Assembly: GCF_019679435.2 (NCBI RefSeq)
Contig: NZ_CP139781.1
Coordinates: 2,108,001 to 2,172,000 of the forward strand
Direction of reading: 5' to 3'
Length of the DNA stretch: 64,000 bases
Source: Actomonas aquatica
GTDB lineage: Bacteria > Verrucomicrobiota > Verrucomicrobiia > Opitutales > Opitutaceae
Below are positions 1 through 8,205 of this stretch, piece after piece. The notes beneath the pieces were generated by a model, which saw only the letters and a program-made list of their open reading frames with translations, ran no database searches and was not told the origin of the DNA. A program made the position numbers and the translations under genes. The first letter of the stretch is position 1. Every line of letters begins with the position of its first letter.

Positions 1-16
1 ATCAATCGCCTGCGTA

Positions 17-280
17 ATGCTGGTGACCCTGAGTCTCAGTGTCGCGCTGATCGGTTGCGGGACCGTCTCGCCCGTCGTCGCGGACTCGCCACGGCAGTTG
101 CATCAGCCCGACGTCCTCCGCCTGCCGCAGGGCCAAGCGGTGCAGTCGACGGACGGGATCCACACGCCGGAAGTGGATGAAGTCTGGCACAGCGATCGGC
201 GTTACCGCGAGCTGGAGACCGAATTGATCAACGCCATGGCGGCGCTCGCCGCCCTCCAGGCAAAGGAGGCCACGCGATGA
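17..280 (+). CDS. small phage lipoprotein, possibly spanin-like
   Basis: The protein is 87 aa from the first ATG. A hydrophobic N-terminus ends in ALIGC, a good lipobox, so it is probably lipidated at about Cys15. The C-terminal third (YRELETELINAMAALAALQ) looks like an amphipathic helix. The frame is open to the window edge, so the true start may lie further left. It overlaps the next membrane-protein gene by 4 nt (ATGA). In Mu-like phages small lipoproteins and membrane proteins in this position, just before the terminase, often belong to the lysis cassette. A role as an outer-membrane spanin is inferred from that context only; no lysozyme or endolysin is visible here. Confidence 0.55.
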   Translation: MLVTLSLSVALIGCGTVSPVVADSPRQLHQPDVLRLPQGQAVQSTDGIHTPEVDEVWHSDRRYRELETELINAMAALAALQAKEATR

Positions 281-480
281 GTCCCTTCGTCTTCTGGCCT
301 CTCGCCATCACGGCGGGCCTGTTCTTCGGCTGGTTCCTGGTCTTTCTGGGCGACCGCCGCCGCGGCAACGACGAGACTCGCTGGCTGGGCACCATCTTGG
401 TCGGCATCGGTGCGATCCTCGCCAGCCTGATCGCCTGGTGCACCTCGGGCTTCATTTGGTGGCTGGGAGGTGTCGCTTGA
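277..480 (+). CDS. small two-helix membrane protein (holin-like candidate)
   Basis: The protein is 67 aa with two hydrophobic segments, about residues 4-24 and 36-60, separated by a short charged loop (GDRRRGNDETR). It is translationally coupled on both sides, by ATGA with the upstream lipoprotein and TGATG with the downstream gene. Size and topology fit a class II holin, and the phage context supports a lysis role, but no family signature is recognised. It could also be another small phage membrane protein. Confidence 0.55.
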   Translation: MSPFVFWPLAITAGLFFGWFLVFLGDRRRGNDETRWLGTILVGIGAILASLIAWCTSGFIWWLGGVA

Positions 481-821
481 TGCCGCTCATACTCGCCGAG
501 CTCTCTTTCGATGCGGTCGTCTTCGCCGGCGTGATGGGATCACTCGGCGCGGCGATGTGGCTCTACAACGAAGGGCGCAAGGCTTTCGGCCATAACCCAC
601 CGCTGCACCGCTCCTACGTTGGTCGGGAGGAATACGACCGGGATCAAAAGGACAACGCCAAGCGCCACGACGGCGCGAAGGAATCTCGCGACAAGATGCA
701 CAACCAGCTCACCGACGCGAAAAGCGAGATAGCGGGCCTAAAGGCCAACCAGACTGCCACCAACCAGTGGCTGCATCGCATCGATACCAAGATCGACCAA
801 CTCCTCTCGCAAAAACGATGA
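480..821 (+). CDS. phage membrane-anchored coiled-coil protein
   Basis: The protein is 113 aa when started at the ATG that overlaps the previous stop (TGATG). An upstream in-frame ATG at 438 lies inside the previous gene and is less likely. One N-terminal transmembrane helix (about 8-30) is followed by a charged, Lys/Asp/Gln-rich region predicted to be coiled coil (for example ANQTATNQWLHRIDTKIDQL). This is the shape of an inner-membrane spanin or a small Mu-like gp25/26-type protein. Together with the two preceding genes it forms a compact three-gene cassette. Function is inferred from topology and order only. Confidence 0.55.
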   Translation: MPLILAELSFDAVVFAGVMGSLGAAMWLYNEGRKAFGHNPPLHRSYVGREEYDRDQKDNAKRHDGAKESRDKMHNQLTDAKSEIAGLKANQTATNQWLHRIDTKIDQLLSQKR

Positions 822-1078
822 CACCCGCTGAAGTCCAGTCTCTCTACATTGCTCTCCTACAGGCCCTGCGGGCCCAGGGCGAAGTCGGCATGCCGGCTGA
901 TCGCCTGCTCAATGGTGTGCGAATCGCGGGGTTCACTACTGATCTTCCCACGCTCAACTCACACCTGCGCATGCTCTGCGATCGCAGTTGGGTGGCAGGG
1001 TGGGAAAGCGGCCTCGGTGGTCGTCGTTACCGCATAACGGGATTGGGCGAGAGCCAACTCACGGAGGCAGGTCTCTGA
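818..1078 (+). CDS. small winged-helix-like phage protein
   Basis: The protein is 86 aa. The chosen ATG overlaps the previous stop codon (ATGA); an alternative ATG at 767 lies within the upstream gene. The C-terminal half (NSHLRMLCDRSWVAGWE, GGRRYRIT) reads like a winged-helix DNA-binding fold: a recognition helix followed by a beta wing with GGRRYRIT. Small DNA-binding proteins commonly sit next to the small terminase in Mu-like phages, but no specific family is recognised. The gene is tightly packed with its neighbours. Confidence 0.5.
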   Translation: MTPAEVQSLYIALLQALRAQGEVGMPADRLLNGVRIAGFTTDLPTLNSHLRMLCDRSWVAGWESGLGGRRYRITGLGESQLTEAGL

Positions 1079-1335
1079 TGAGCCACGCATCTAAAATCAT
1101 TTTAGTCCCTTTCCTCGGCCTGGCAGCCGTAGCGAACGCGCCCCGACAGGCGGCAGTGGTTGTAGTCGTAAAAACCCCGGCGGGCGGTGGTGTCGGTCAC
1201 CGTCGCTCCATCGCCCGTCGGGCAACATTTTGTGGTCCGCGCTCCGCGTCGGAAGTTGGCCTGAGCCAACCGCGCGCTGGTATGGACGGGGCGGGAGTGA
1301 GCGCGACTCCCGCCCGATTGGAGGCCGTCGCCTGA
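1078..1335 (+). CDS. hypothetical small phage ORF
   Basis: This open frame of 85 codons begins at an ATG overlapping the upstream stop (TGATG), and its own stop overlaps the next gene's ATG. The N-terminus (ILVPFLGLAAVANA) is mildly hydrophobic. The rest is Ala/Arg/Gly-rich and looks poorly structured, and its codon use is less biased than in neighbouring genes. Coupling on both sides argues for translation; composition argues against. It resembles no family I know. It could instead be a degenerate spacer between the small DNA-binding protein and the terminase. Confidence 0.35.
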   Translation: MSHASKIILVPFLGLAAVANAPRQAAVVVVVKTPAGGGVGHRRSIARRATFCGPRSASEVGLSQPRAGMDGAGVSATPARLEAVA

Positions 1336-1973
1336 TGCCGACCAAGATCGAGAAGCACCTCTCCCACGAAGAGCTTGGTGAGTTCTGCCAGCGGCTGCTG
1401 GAAATGCCGGGGCAGGAGCGCACGCTCGCCGGGATCCAAGGTCTCGCGGCCGAGTATGGCATCACCGTGAGCCATGAGGGCGCCCGCTCGTTCAAGGGCG
1501 GTCCCTTCGCGCGCTACATCGAGAAACTCGAAGCCGGCAAGCGCACCCGCGACGCCCTGGTGCACGCGGCGGGCGCAGGTATCCATCCACTGGATGCGAT
1601 CGAAGAGGCGATGGTCATCGAGCTGCAGGACCATCTCACCGAGGCTGAGGAAATCGATGTGAAGTTCGTCATCGGCCAGGTGATGAAGCTGCGCACCTCC
1701 ATTTCCATGCGGGAAGAGACCCGTCGCAAACAAACCGACCTCGAGCGCAAGCTCCGCGAGTCGGAGAAGAAGATCCAGATCGCCGATAGCGAACTGCGGA
1801 TACGCGACGAACGCATCGCGAAACTCGAACGCGAGCGCGAGGCGTGGGAGCAGAAAAAACGTGAACTTGCCGCTCAGGCCGAAGCCCTGCGCGACAGCAA
1901 ACCCGGAAGCGATGACGAGCTGCGCGAGAAGGTCGTCGACCTGATCGATCGCGCCGTGGGCCTCAAGCGATGA
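1335..1973 (+). CDS. Mu gp27-like small terminase subunit (DUF3486)
   Basis: The protein is 212 aa from the ATG at 1335; the open frame runs further upstream but into the preceding gene. The N-terminal part (LSHEELGEFCQRLLEM, GLAAEYGITVSHEGARSF) is a helix-turn-helix-type DNA-binding region of the Mu gp27/DUF3486 family. It is followed by a long charged coiled coil (about residues 120-195, rich in ERKLRESEKK-type heptads) that would oligomerise the subunit. It overlaps the large terminase by 4 nt, the expected partner order. The protein should recognise phage ends or concatemer DNA and hand it to the packaging motor. Confidence 0.75.
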   Translation: MPTKIEKHLSHEELGEFCQRLLEMPGQERTLAGIQGLAAEYGITVSHEGARSFKGGPFARYIEKLEAGKRTRDALVHAAGAGIHPLDAIEEAMVIELQDHLTEAEEIDVKFVIGQVMKLRTSISMREETRRKQTDLERKLRESEKKIQIADSELRIRDERIAKLEREREAWEQKKRELAAQAEALRDSKPGSDDELREKVVDLIDRAVGLKR

Positions 1974-3562
1974 ACGCCCTGCTGATCCTTTGCCTACTCA
2001 TGACCAACGTTCTCCCCAGTAAGATCGACTCGGAGCAAGAAGCCTCGCGCTATTTCCTGCCGTATCAGCTCGATCACATCGGGCACGAGGAACGGCTTTC
2101 GGTTTGGGAAAAGTCCTTCCGCATCGGTGCGACTTGGGCGGACGCGTTTCGCAATGTGCGCAAGCGCCTGCGCTTCAAGAAACGCGACTACCTCTTCGCC
2201 ACGCGGGACTACCCGTCGGCCATCGAATACATGGAGCAGGCGCGCCAGTTCTGCGAGATCTACAACCACACCAAGAGCATCGTGAATCACGGTGAGGAGG
2301 AGTGGAAAGTGCCGGTGCGTAAGAGCGATGGCACTCCGGCCGGCTTCACCGAGACCATCAAGGTGTCGTTCATAAAATTCGACAACGGGAGCCGCATCAT
2401 CGCGTTTTCCTCCAACCCCAACGCGATGCTGGTCTACGGCGGCGACGTGGGGCTCGATGAGTTCCCGCGCCATCAGCGTGCGGAGGAACTCTACCAGGTC
2501 GCTCAGGCCCGCGTGACGTGGGGCTACGATCTCGACATGTGGGGCAGCCACTTCGGCAACGATACGCTGTTCTATCAGATTGCCCAGGACGGCCGCGCCG
2601 GTCGCGGCGGGTGGCGTCACCGGATGGTGACGATCGTCGACGCGGTAAACCAAGGCCTGGTCGAGAAGATCAACGCCACCCGCGGCACCAACTTCACCCG
2701 AGAGGGCTTCATCGCGGATTGCCGTAAGCGGGCCCGTGACGAGGCAACCTACGAGGAAGCCTACATGTGCAACCCGCGTGGGGGCACCGCGGTCATCGTG
2801 CCCTGGTCGCAGATCGAGTTGTGTATGGGTGCCTACGAGGCCGAGCGTCTTCATCTCGAGGCGACGCAGATCTCCGAGATGTTCGGCGACTATTCCACCG
2901 CTACGGAGCAGGATCGAGCACGACAAATCCGGAGCTTTCTGGACGCGACTTTCCCAGAGTTGTTCACCCGCGATGCGCATCACCACCTTGGATACGATGT
3001 CGCAGCGAGCGGACGCGGTGACCTCGCAGCCATTTACGTCGATGAGAAGGCTGGCGACACGCAAACGCTGCGTGGCCTCATGACCTGGCGCACCGACGAC
3101 TGGAACTTCCACGACGTTGTGACGCATCACTTCATGAAGCGGGTCTGTGCCGTGCGGGGTGCCGGTGACGAAACCGGCCTTGGTCGGAAAATCTGTTGGG
3201 AGCTCGCGAAGAAATTCCCCGGCCGCTTCCAGCAGGTAAACTTCGCCAGCAGCAAACACGACATGGGCTTCTCGCTCATGAACCAATTGTCCACCGCGCA
3301 GAAACGGTTCCCGCGCGAGTGGCAAGACGTGGCGCTCGATTTCTTCGCGCTGCGCAAGACGCACAATGGCAAGAAGTGGCTCTTCAGCGAAGGAACCAAT
3401 AACATGCTCTCTTACTCCCACTGCGACATTGCGTGGGGCGGTGGCCTGAGCACCGAGGCCAGCAAGTCGACCGGCTACCAGGGCAAGACCGAGGACTTCC
3501 AGGCATGGGGTAAACCACGCGGCGCTGGGCGCGACCGTAGCAACTTTTCGATGGAGGGCTGA
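1970..3562 (+). CDS. Mu gp28-like large terminase subunit
   Basis: The protein is 530 aa, a normal length for a Mu gp28-type packaging ATPase/nuclease. The Walker A-equivalent region is EKSFRIGATWADA (about residues 45-57), an atypical P-loop like that of Mu terminases. A Walker B-like DVGLDEFPRH lies near residue 160. A C-terminal nuclease-like segment starts around DVAASGRGDLAAIYVDE, with further acidic residues downstream. The ATG at 1970 overlaps the small terminase stop. A second in-frame ATG at 2000 would remove a hydrophobic ten-residue leader and is equally plausible. The portal gene follows after 3 nt. The role is ATP-driven headful DNA packaging into the prohead. Confidence 0.88.
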   Translation: MNALLILCLLMTNVLPSKIDSEQEASRYFLPYQLDHIGHEERLSVWEKSFRIGATWADAFRNVRKRLRFKKRDYLFATRDYPSAIEYMEQARQFCEIYNHTKSIVNHGEEEWKVPVRKSDGTPAGFTETIKVSFIKFDNGSRIIAFSSNPNAMLVYGGDVGLDEFPRHQRAEELYQVAQARVTWGYDLDMWGSHFGNDTLFYQIAQDGRAGRGGWRHRMVTIVDAVNQGLVEKINATRGTNFTREGFIADCRKRARDEATYEEAYMCNPRGGTAVIVPWSQIELCMGAYEAERLHLEATQISEMFGDYSTATEQDRARQIRSFLDATFPELFTRDAHHHLGYDVAASGRGDLAAIYVDEKAGDTQTLRGLMTWRTDDWNFHDVVTHHFMKRVCAVRGAGDETGLGRKICWELAKKFPGRFQQVNFASSKHDMGFSLMNQLSTAQKRFPREWQDVALDFFALRKTHNGKKWLFSEGTNNMLSYSHCDIAWGGGLSTEASKSTGYQGKTEDFQAWGKPRGAGRDRSNFSMEG

Positions 3563-3565
3563 CGC

Positions 3566-5224
3566 ATGGCACGAACCACCAAAGGCCTCATCCACCTGCA
3601 GGAGCGCAACCGCGCCCGCGACTACTACAACCCACTGCGCGGGCTCGATATGCCGCGGCTGGTCCGCCTCATTGAGGAAGGCGAGCGTGGTATGTTTGGC
3701 GACCTGCAGTGGCTCTACCGCACGATCGAAAAGCGCGACGCCACGGTTAAGGGACTCAAGGCTCGCCGCCTCTCCGAACTCAAGAAGCTCGATTGGGATA
3801 TCCAGATCCCCGACAAGCTGCCGCGCGGGTTCACTGCCAAGCAGGCCGAGCGCCAGGCCACCACGCTGCGCGAACGCTACGAACGCATCGAGAACCTGCC
3901 GCAGTCTTTCGAAGCCCTCGCGCTGGCGAGCTTCCGGGGATTCGCTCACCTCGAGCCGCACTACCAGGACAACAACCGGTCGCTGCCGATCGTGCGCCTG
4001 GAGCCGGTGCCGCAGTGGCACTGGGTGCGCCATCCCGACAACTGGGAATGGATCTACGACGCCACCGCTGAGAGCAACTGGACGATGGGCACGCCGATCG
4101 ATCCGCGTAGCTGGATCATCCGCACGGTCGACGACCCGATCAATGAAATCGCCTCCATCGCCTTCCTGCGAAAGAACATGTCGCAGAAGGATTGGGACGC
4201 GTTCATTGAGGACTTTGGCATCCCGTCGATTTTTGGTGTCTTGGGCGAAAACACGCCGGCCGATATGGTCGAGAAGTGGCTGGCCCAAATGGAGCGGGTC
4301 ACCGGCAACAGCCGCGGCGCGTTGCCGCCTGGATCCGACATCAAGTCGGTCGCTTTTGGCCAGCAGGGCGAGACCCCGTTCAAGCAGCATAAGGATGAGC
4401 AACGGGAAGAGGTGGTGCTCGCCGGCACCGGCGGTCTGCTCACGATGCTCACCGCGGCGACCGGGCTCGATGGCGGATCCAATGCCGATGCGCACGACGC
4501 CGCCTTCCAGGCGCTGGCGATCGCCGAGGCGATGGAGATCTCCGCGATCCTCCAGACGCAGTTCGACAAGCCGCTGCTCGCTACGGAATACCCCGGCCAA
4601 CCTGCCGTCGCCTACTTCGAACTCGCGGCCGTCGATGAAGAGGATCGCAAGGCGCTGGGCGAACTCCTGGTCAATCTCAAGAGCGCCGGCTTTGAGGCGG
4701 AGGCCGATGAGATCGCGGAAAAGGTGAACCTGAAGCTCACCAAATCCGGCGCGGTCGCGATGCCGGGTTCTGTCCCGAGCCAAGATCCCGATGGCAAGAA
4801 GCCGGCGGACGAAAAGACCGCCGAGGACGAACCCAAGCCGGGCGAGCCCAAGCAGGAACCCGAGGCGGAAAAGCCGCACACCAACCGTGCCGAAGGACAG
4901 GCAAGCCGTGCCGGTTCTCCGCTGGACGACGTGCGCGAGCGCTTGTTCCTGGCTATCGCCAAAGAGCAGTTCAGCGAAGCCGATCGTCGCCGCCTCACAC
5001 CGCTCGCCCGTGCGCTTGCTCTGCTGCCCGACGATGCGACGGACGCTGAGTGGCTCGCTGCCTTTCGCGAACTCGAGGAAGTCTTCCCGCAGATCTACGC
5101 GACCGTCCTGGCGGACGATCCCGAACTCGACGCCGTCGATGCCAACGTCATCGCGACGGCTTACCGCAGCGGCCTGGAGGAAGGGAAGCAGGCCCGAAAC
5201 ATCAACCCGGAGAAATCGCCGTAG
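3566..5224 (+). CDS. Mu gp29-like portal protein (DUF935)
   Basis: The protein is 552 aa. The N-terminal two thirds match the DUF935/Mu gp29 portal family: YYNPLRGL, a region with YRTIEKRDATVKGLKARRL, and the QRVTGNSRGALP/PPGSDIK segment. It forms the dodecameric ring at the unique capsid vertex and is the docking site for the terminase. The C-terminal region (about 390-450) is a Lys/Glu/Pro-rich low-complexity linker, followed by a helical tail (LDDVRERLFLAIAKEQF) typical of Mu portal extensions. It lies directly downstream of the large terminase, the conserved order. Confidence 0.88.
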   Translation: MARTTKGLIHLQERNRARDYYNPLRGLDMPRLVRLIEEGERGMFGDLQWLYRTIEKRDATVKGLKARRLSELKKLDWDIQIPDKLPRGFTAKQAERQATTLRERYERIENLPQSFEALALASFRGFAHLEPHYQDNNRSLPIVRLEPVPQWHWVRHPDNWEWIYDATAESNWTMGTPIDPRSWIIRTVDDPINEIASIAFLRKNMSQKDWDAFIEDFGIPSIFGVLGENTPADMVEKWLAQMERVTGNSRGALPPGSDIKSVAFGQQGETPFKQHKDEQREEVVLAGTGGLLTMLTAATGLDGGSNADAHDAAFQALAIAEAMEISAILQTQFDKPLLATEYPGQPAVAYFELAAVDEEDRKALGELLVNLKSAGFEAEADEIAEKVNLKLTKSGAVAMPGSVPSQDPDGKKPADEKTAEDEPKPGEPKQEPEAEKPHTNRAEGQASRAGSPLDDVRERLFLAIAKEQFSEADRRRLTPLARALALLPDDATDAEWLAAFRELEEVFPQIYATVLADDPELDAVDANVIATAYRSGLEEGKQARNINPEKSP

Positions 5225-5320
5225 AAGCACGATCGGCCCCGTGACCCGCCCGTGGATAGCCACTCGCCCCCGATAACGCGCCTTAAGCGCCTTTTAAGCC
5301 GCCACAGCGCCTTCCAAACC

Positions 5321-6418
5321 ATGAACCAGAGTCAGATCTCAGCCCCATTCCTTAACCGCGAAGGTGAATTCGACCCAGACGGTTGGTTTCACCTCGTGCC
5401 CAAGGGCACCTTTCCGATCACCCGCCTGGAGAAGGACGGCGTGCGCCGCACTTACTTCCAGGTCATCGATGACACCGCCGTGGATCGCATCGTCGCGGCG
5501 TTTGCCAACAAGCAGCAGGCCGATCCCGGCTACCGCATCATGGTGGGGTTTGAGCACTTCGCCCACCAATCCGACAAGAGCAGCGAAGCCGCCTGCTGGG
5601 TGGATGCCATGGAGGTCCGGCCGGACGGCGTGTGGGCCAAGGGCAAGTGGACCGACATCGGTGAGGCGGCGGTGAAGAACCGACGCTTCCGCTACCTCTC
5701 GCCGGTCTGGTTCCCGCGCCAGACCGAGACGATCGCCGAGAACCGTTTCCGCCCCGTCGAGGTGAACGACGCGGGACTCACCAACAAGCCCAATCTGGGC
5801 GACGCGCTCCAACCGTTCTGGAACCGCGAAGAATTTAACGGCCGTGAGGCCAGCACCCACCAACCCACCCATCAAAACACCATGAAAGATCGATTGATCG
5901 CACTGTTCAAAATGGATGCCGGCGCGACTGATGACCAGGTCATTGGCCAGGCTACGGCGTTTATGAATCGTGCCGCTGAGCTGGATACGCTCAAAGGCAC
6001 CCACGACACTCTCCGGACCACCCACACGGCGCTGGAGAATCGCTTCAAGACCTTGCTCTCCAGCTCGGTCACCGCCGAACTCGAGGCCAACAAGGACGTC
6101 ATCCCCGAGGGCCAACAGGACGCTTGGAAGAACCGTCTCGAGGCCGACTTCGACGGCACGGCCGCGCTGCTCCGCGGCCTCAAGCGCCCCGAGAAGGGCA
6201 AGACTCACAGCCCGGTGCACAAGCCCGGCAAGGGCGCGGCCGCGGCTGCGACCAAGACCGAGGGTGAAGACGAGTCCGCCCAGGACGCGTTCATGAACCG
6301 CGTCGCGGAGGTCATGACCAAGCGCGACCTGGACAAGGCCGACGCCATCGCGGCCGTCGCGAGCGATGAACCGGACCTCTACGCGGCCTACCGCGAGGAA
6401 CTCAACAGCGGCGAGTAA
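5321..6418 (+). CDS. Mu gpI-like prohead protease with scaffold region
   Basis: The protein is 365 aa from the ATG at 5321 (MNQSQISAPFLNREGEF). The frame is also open from 5252, but the extra 23 residues are not typical. Residues 1-200 fit the Mu protease I family: DPDGWFHLVPKGTFP, GFEHFAHQ, RFRYLSPVW and LTNKPNL. The Ser/His/Asp-type core is suggested by the FEHFAH and RYLSPVW blocks. Residues about 188-365 form a helical, charged scaffold-like segment. In Mu, genes I and Z are nested the same way. The protein would cleave scaffold and portal or capsid tails during head maturation. Confidence 0.82.
   Translation: MNQSQISAPFLNREGEFDPDGWFHLVPKGTFPITRLEKDGVRRTYFQVIDDTAVDRIVAAFANKQQADPGYRIMVGFEHFAHQSDKSSEAACWVDAMEVRPDGVWAKGKWTDIGEAAVKNRRFRYLSPVWFPRQTETIAENRFRPVEVNDAGLTNKPNLGDALQPFWNREEFNGREASTHQPTHQNTMKDRLIALFKMDAGATDDQVIGQATAFMNRAAELDTLKGTHDTLRTTHTALENRFKTLLSSSVTAELEANKDVIPEGQQDAWKNRLEADFDGTAALLRGLKRPEKGKTHSPVHKPGKGAAAAATKTEGEDESAQDAFMNRVAEVMTKRDLDKADAIAAVASDEPDLYAAYREELNSGE
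5882..6418 (+). CDS. nested scaffold protein (Mu gpZ-like internal start)
   Basis: An in-frame internal ATG (MKDRLIALFKMDAG) gives a 178-aa product identical to the C-terminal half of the protease ORF. It is preceded by an A/C-rich, Shine-Dalgarno-free stretch (caacccacccatcaaaacac). That is the same style of leader seen directly before the decoration, capsid, tail-tube and chaperone genes here, and it encodes a low-complexity peptide linker. In Mu and lambda the scaffold is made from an internal start inside the protease gene. The product is helical and charged, as scaffolds are. The internal start is inferred. Confidence 0.55.
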   Translation: MKDRLIALFKMDAGATDDQVIGQATAFMNRAAELDTLKGTHDTLRTTHTALENRFKTLLSSSVTAELEANKDVIPEGQQDAWKNRLEADFDGTAALLRGLKRPEKGKTHSPVHKPGKGAAAAATKTEGEDESAQDAFMNRVAEVMTKRDLDKADAIAAVASDEPDLYAAYREELNSGE

Positions 6419-6453
6419 GCCGCTCCGCCAATCACCTCAACCCGGAGCAACTC

Positions 6454-6945
6454 ATGTCTCAAAAAATCACCGCCAGCGACTCCAACTACACGACCCTCAC
6501 CGAGGCCGTCGCTGGTGCCCTCGATAACAAGGAAGATTTCCTCGTCTCCGTGAACGCGGCCGGCAAGGCCGTGCTCTACGACGGCACGTTCCCCGCCTTC
6601 GGCGTCATGGTATCCAAGCTGCAGGCCGGCGAGACGGCTGTGCGAGTGCGGATCCTCGGCAAGAACGGCACCGTGCGCATCAAGCAGGGCGGCGCGATCG
6701 TCCCCGGTGTCCGCGTCCAGGGCGACCCGGCCGATGGCATGGTCGTCACCGCTGCGGCCGGCGGTCGCACGCTCGGCATCAAGCTCGATCGCGCTGGCAT
6801 CGGCAACGGTGCCGACGGCGACGTCATCGAAGTCGCCGACGTCGTCGAGGGCGACACGCCGGTGCCCAGCGCCGTCGCCGACGGTGCCACCGTCGCGACC
6901 GTCGTCACGGCGCTGAAGGCCCAAGGCATCTTCATCGATCCGTAA
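6454..6945 (+). CDS. head decoration/stabilisation protein (DUF2190-like)
   Basis: The protein is 163 aa, with a beta-rich pattern full of Gly, Val and Ala: GMVVTAAAGGRTLGIKLDRA and GDVIEVADVVEGDTPVP. This resembles DUF2190-type capsid cement proteins that sit between the protease and the major capsid gene in Mu-like phages. It has no signal peptide or transmembrane segment. Position, length and repetitive beta character support a decoration role. The exact family assignment is tentative. Confidence 0.65.
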   Translation: MSQKITASDSNYTTLTEAVAGALDNKEDFLVSVNAAGKAVLYDGTFPAFGVMVSKLQAGETAVRVRILGKNGTVRIKQGGAIVPGVRVQGDPADGMVVTAAAGGRTLGIKLDRAGIGNGADGDVIEVADVVEGDTPVPSAVADGATVATVVTALKAQGIFIDP

Positions 6946-6995
6946 GCCCCTGCGCCCGGATCCATCCTCTCATCAACCCATCACGATAACGGAAT

Positions 6996-7931
6996 ATGAA
7001 ATCCAACGTCACCCATAACCCGGTGCTCTCGGCGACCTTTAATAAGTTCTTCGCCAGCGCCGCCGGCTACGTCGGCCTCACCCTCGCCCCGATCTTTCGA
7101 GCCGGAGAGCAGGCCTCGTCCTACTACGTTTTCGATCGCGAAAACTTTCTGAACGTTCCGCGCCTCGATGCTCGTGCACCGGGCTCTCCCTATGCTCGCA
7201 GCTTCATGAAGCTCAGCGATGACACCTTCAACTGTAAGAACTACGGCCACGAGTCGCCGGTTCCTGACGAGGTGCGCAAGAAGTATGCGAACGCCTTTTC
7301 CGCCGACCAGGCGGCGGTGCGTCGCAACGCTCGCATCATTCTCTTCAACCATGAGGTGCGGGTGAAGGCGCTCTACGATGGCAACGGTGTGCCCAACAGC
7401 ACGCCCGGCACCAAGTGGGACGACTATGCCGATGCCGCGAGCGATCCGATCGGCGACGTCAAGGCCGCCAAGCGCGTGATCCAGGTGAGCTGCGGCATGA
7501 TGCCCAACACTATGGCTATTTCGCAGACGGTCTACGACACCCTCACCGAGCACCCGGCGATCAAGGCCAAGTTCACTAACACCGATGGTCCCATCTCGAA
7601 GGAGCAGCTTCGCAAGGCTTTCGAGATCGAAAACCTCGTGGTCGCCGGCCAGGTGGAGAACACGGCCAACGAAGGCCAGGCGCTCAATCCCGCCTACCTG
7701 TGGGGTGACAACGTCGTGCTCGCAGTCACCAGTGCCTCGACCGACATGGAGACGCCCAACGCTGCCCGCACCTTCATCTGGGACGGCGGCAGTGGCGAAG
7801 CCGGCTCCCGCGTTGAGTCCTACCGTGAGGACAACCTCAAGTCGGATGTCCACCGCTCGGAGCACTTTGCCGACGAGAAGCTCACCGGCGCGGAGATGTG
7901 CTACCGCCTCAACAGCGTGCTCACCGCTTAA
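6996..7931 (+). CDS. major capsid protein
   Basis: The protein is 311 aa, beginning MKSNVTHNPVLSATFNKFF. Length, position after protease/scaffold and decoration genes, and motifs common in HK97-fold capsids of Mu-like phages (PVPDEVRKKYAN, RNARIILFNHEVRVKALYD, ISQTVYDTLTEHPAIKAKF, LWGDNVVLAV) support the assignment. The NTMAISQTVYDTL-LTEHP region is typical of the E-loop/A-domain part of such capsids. It forms the icosahedral shell. The translation start has an A/C-rich leader and no clear Shine-Dalgarno sequence. Confidence 0.82.
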   Translation: MKSNVTHNPVLSATFNKFFASAAGYVGLTLAPIFRAGEQASSYYVFDRENFLNVPRLDARAPGSPYARSFMKLSDDTFNCKNYGHESPVPDEVRKKYANAFSADQAAVRRNARIILFNHEVRVKALYDGNGVPNSTPGTKWDDYADAASDPIGDVKAAKRVIQVSCGMMPNTMAISQTVYDTLTEHPAIKAKFTNTDGPISKEQLRKAFEIENLVVAGQVENTANEGQALNPAYLWGDNVVLAVTSASTDMETPNAARTFIWDGGSGEAGSRVESYREDNLKSDVHRSEHFADEKLTGAEMCYRLNSVLTA

Positions 7932-7966
7932 GCAGCGCGCCACCCACCCTCAACCAAAGGTCACCA

Positions 7967-8128
7967 GTGAAACTCAAAATCACCGATCCCAACGGCGTCG
8001 TCTACAACGGTCAGACGCTCGCCAAAGGCACGGAGGTCGAAGTCTCCGGCCCGCACGCCGACGCCTGGCTCCGCTTCAAGCAAGCGCAGAAGGTGCCGGA
8101 GAAAACCGGGAAGGGCTCCGGCAAGTAG
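7967..8128 (+). CDS. small conserved head-module protein (Mu-like)
   Basis: The protein is 53 aa, starting at GTG 7967, with AAAGG at 7956-7960 as a reasonable Shine-Dalgarno site. The frame is open upstream from 7898, but that part overlaps the capsid gene. The sequence KLKITDPNGVVYNGQTLAKG, then EVEVSGPHADAWLRF, looks like a small beta-barrel or FluMu N-terminal-type domain. Small proteins of this kind follow the capsid gene in many Mu-like phages. Function is unknown. Confidence 0.6.
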   Translation: MKLKITDPNGVVYNGQTLAKGTEVEVSGPHADAWLRFKQAQKVPEKTGKGSGK

Positions 8129-8140
8129 CCGCGTCTCTTC

Positions 8141-8166
8141 GAGCCCCTCTCTCCGAGCGGGGGCTC
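8141..8166 (+). terminator. stem-loop after the capsid gene block
   Basis: GAGCCCC (8141-8147) pairs perfectly with GGGGCTC (8160-8166) around a 12-nt loop. The sequence after the stem (CTTAGAGCC) lacks a strong T tract. It lies in the 77-nt gap between the small head protein and the gp36-like gene. It may attenuate transcription or stabilise the upstream mRNA, so that capsid transcripts outnumber downstream ones. Intrinsic termination is not demonstrated. Confidence 0.4.
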
Positions 8167-8205
8167 CTTAGAGCCGCAACTCCTGACCCTCTGGAATAAT
8201 TCCAC

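Noticed and set aside
1970..2000. Signal peptide on the large terminase
   Set aside because: The hydrophobic ten residues vanish with the alternative start at 2000 and terminases are cytoplasmic.
1994..5263. Minus-strand open frame of 1089 codons opposite terminase and portal genes
   Set aside because: It mirrors well-supported phage genes and has a low-complexity Arg/Val/Gly composition. Long antisense frames are expected with this GC bias.
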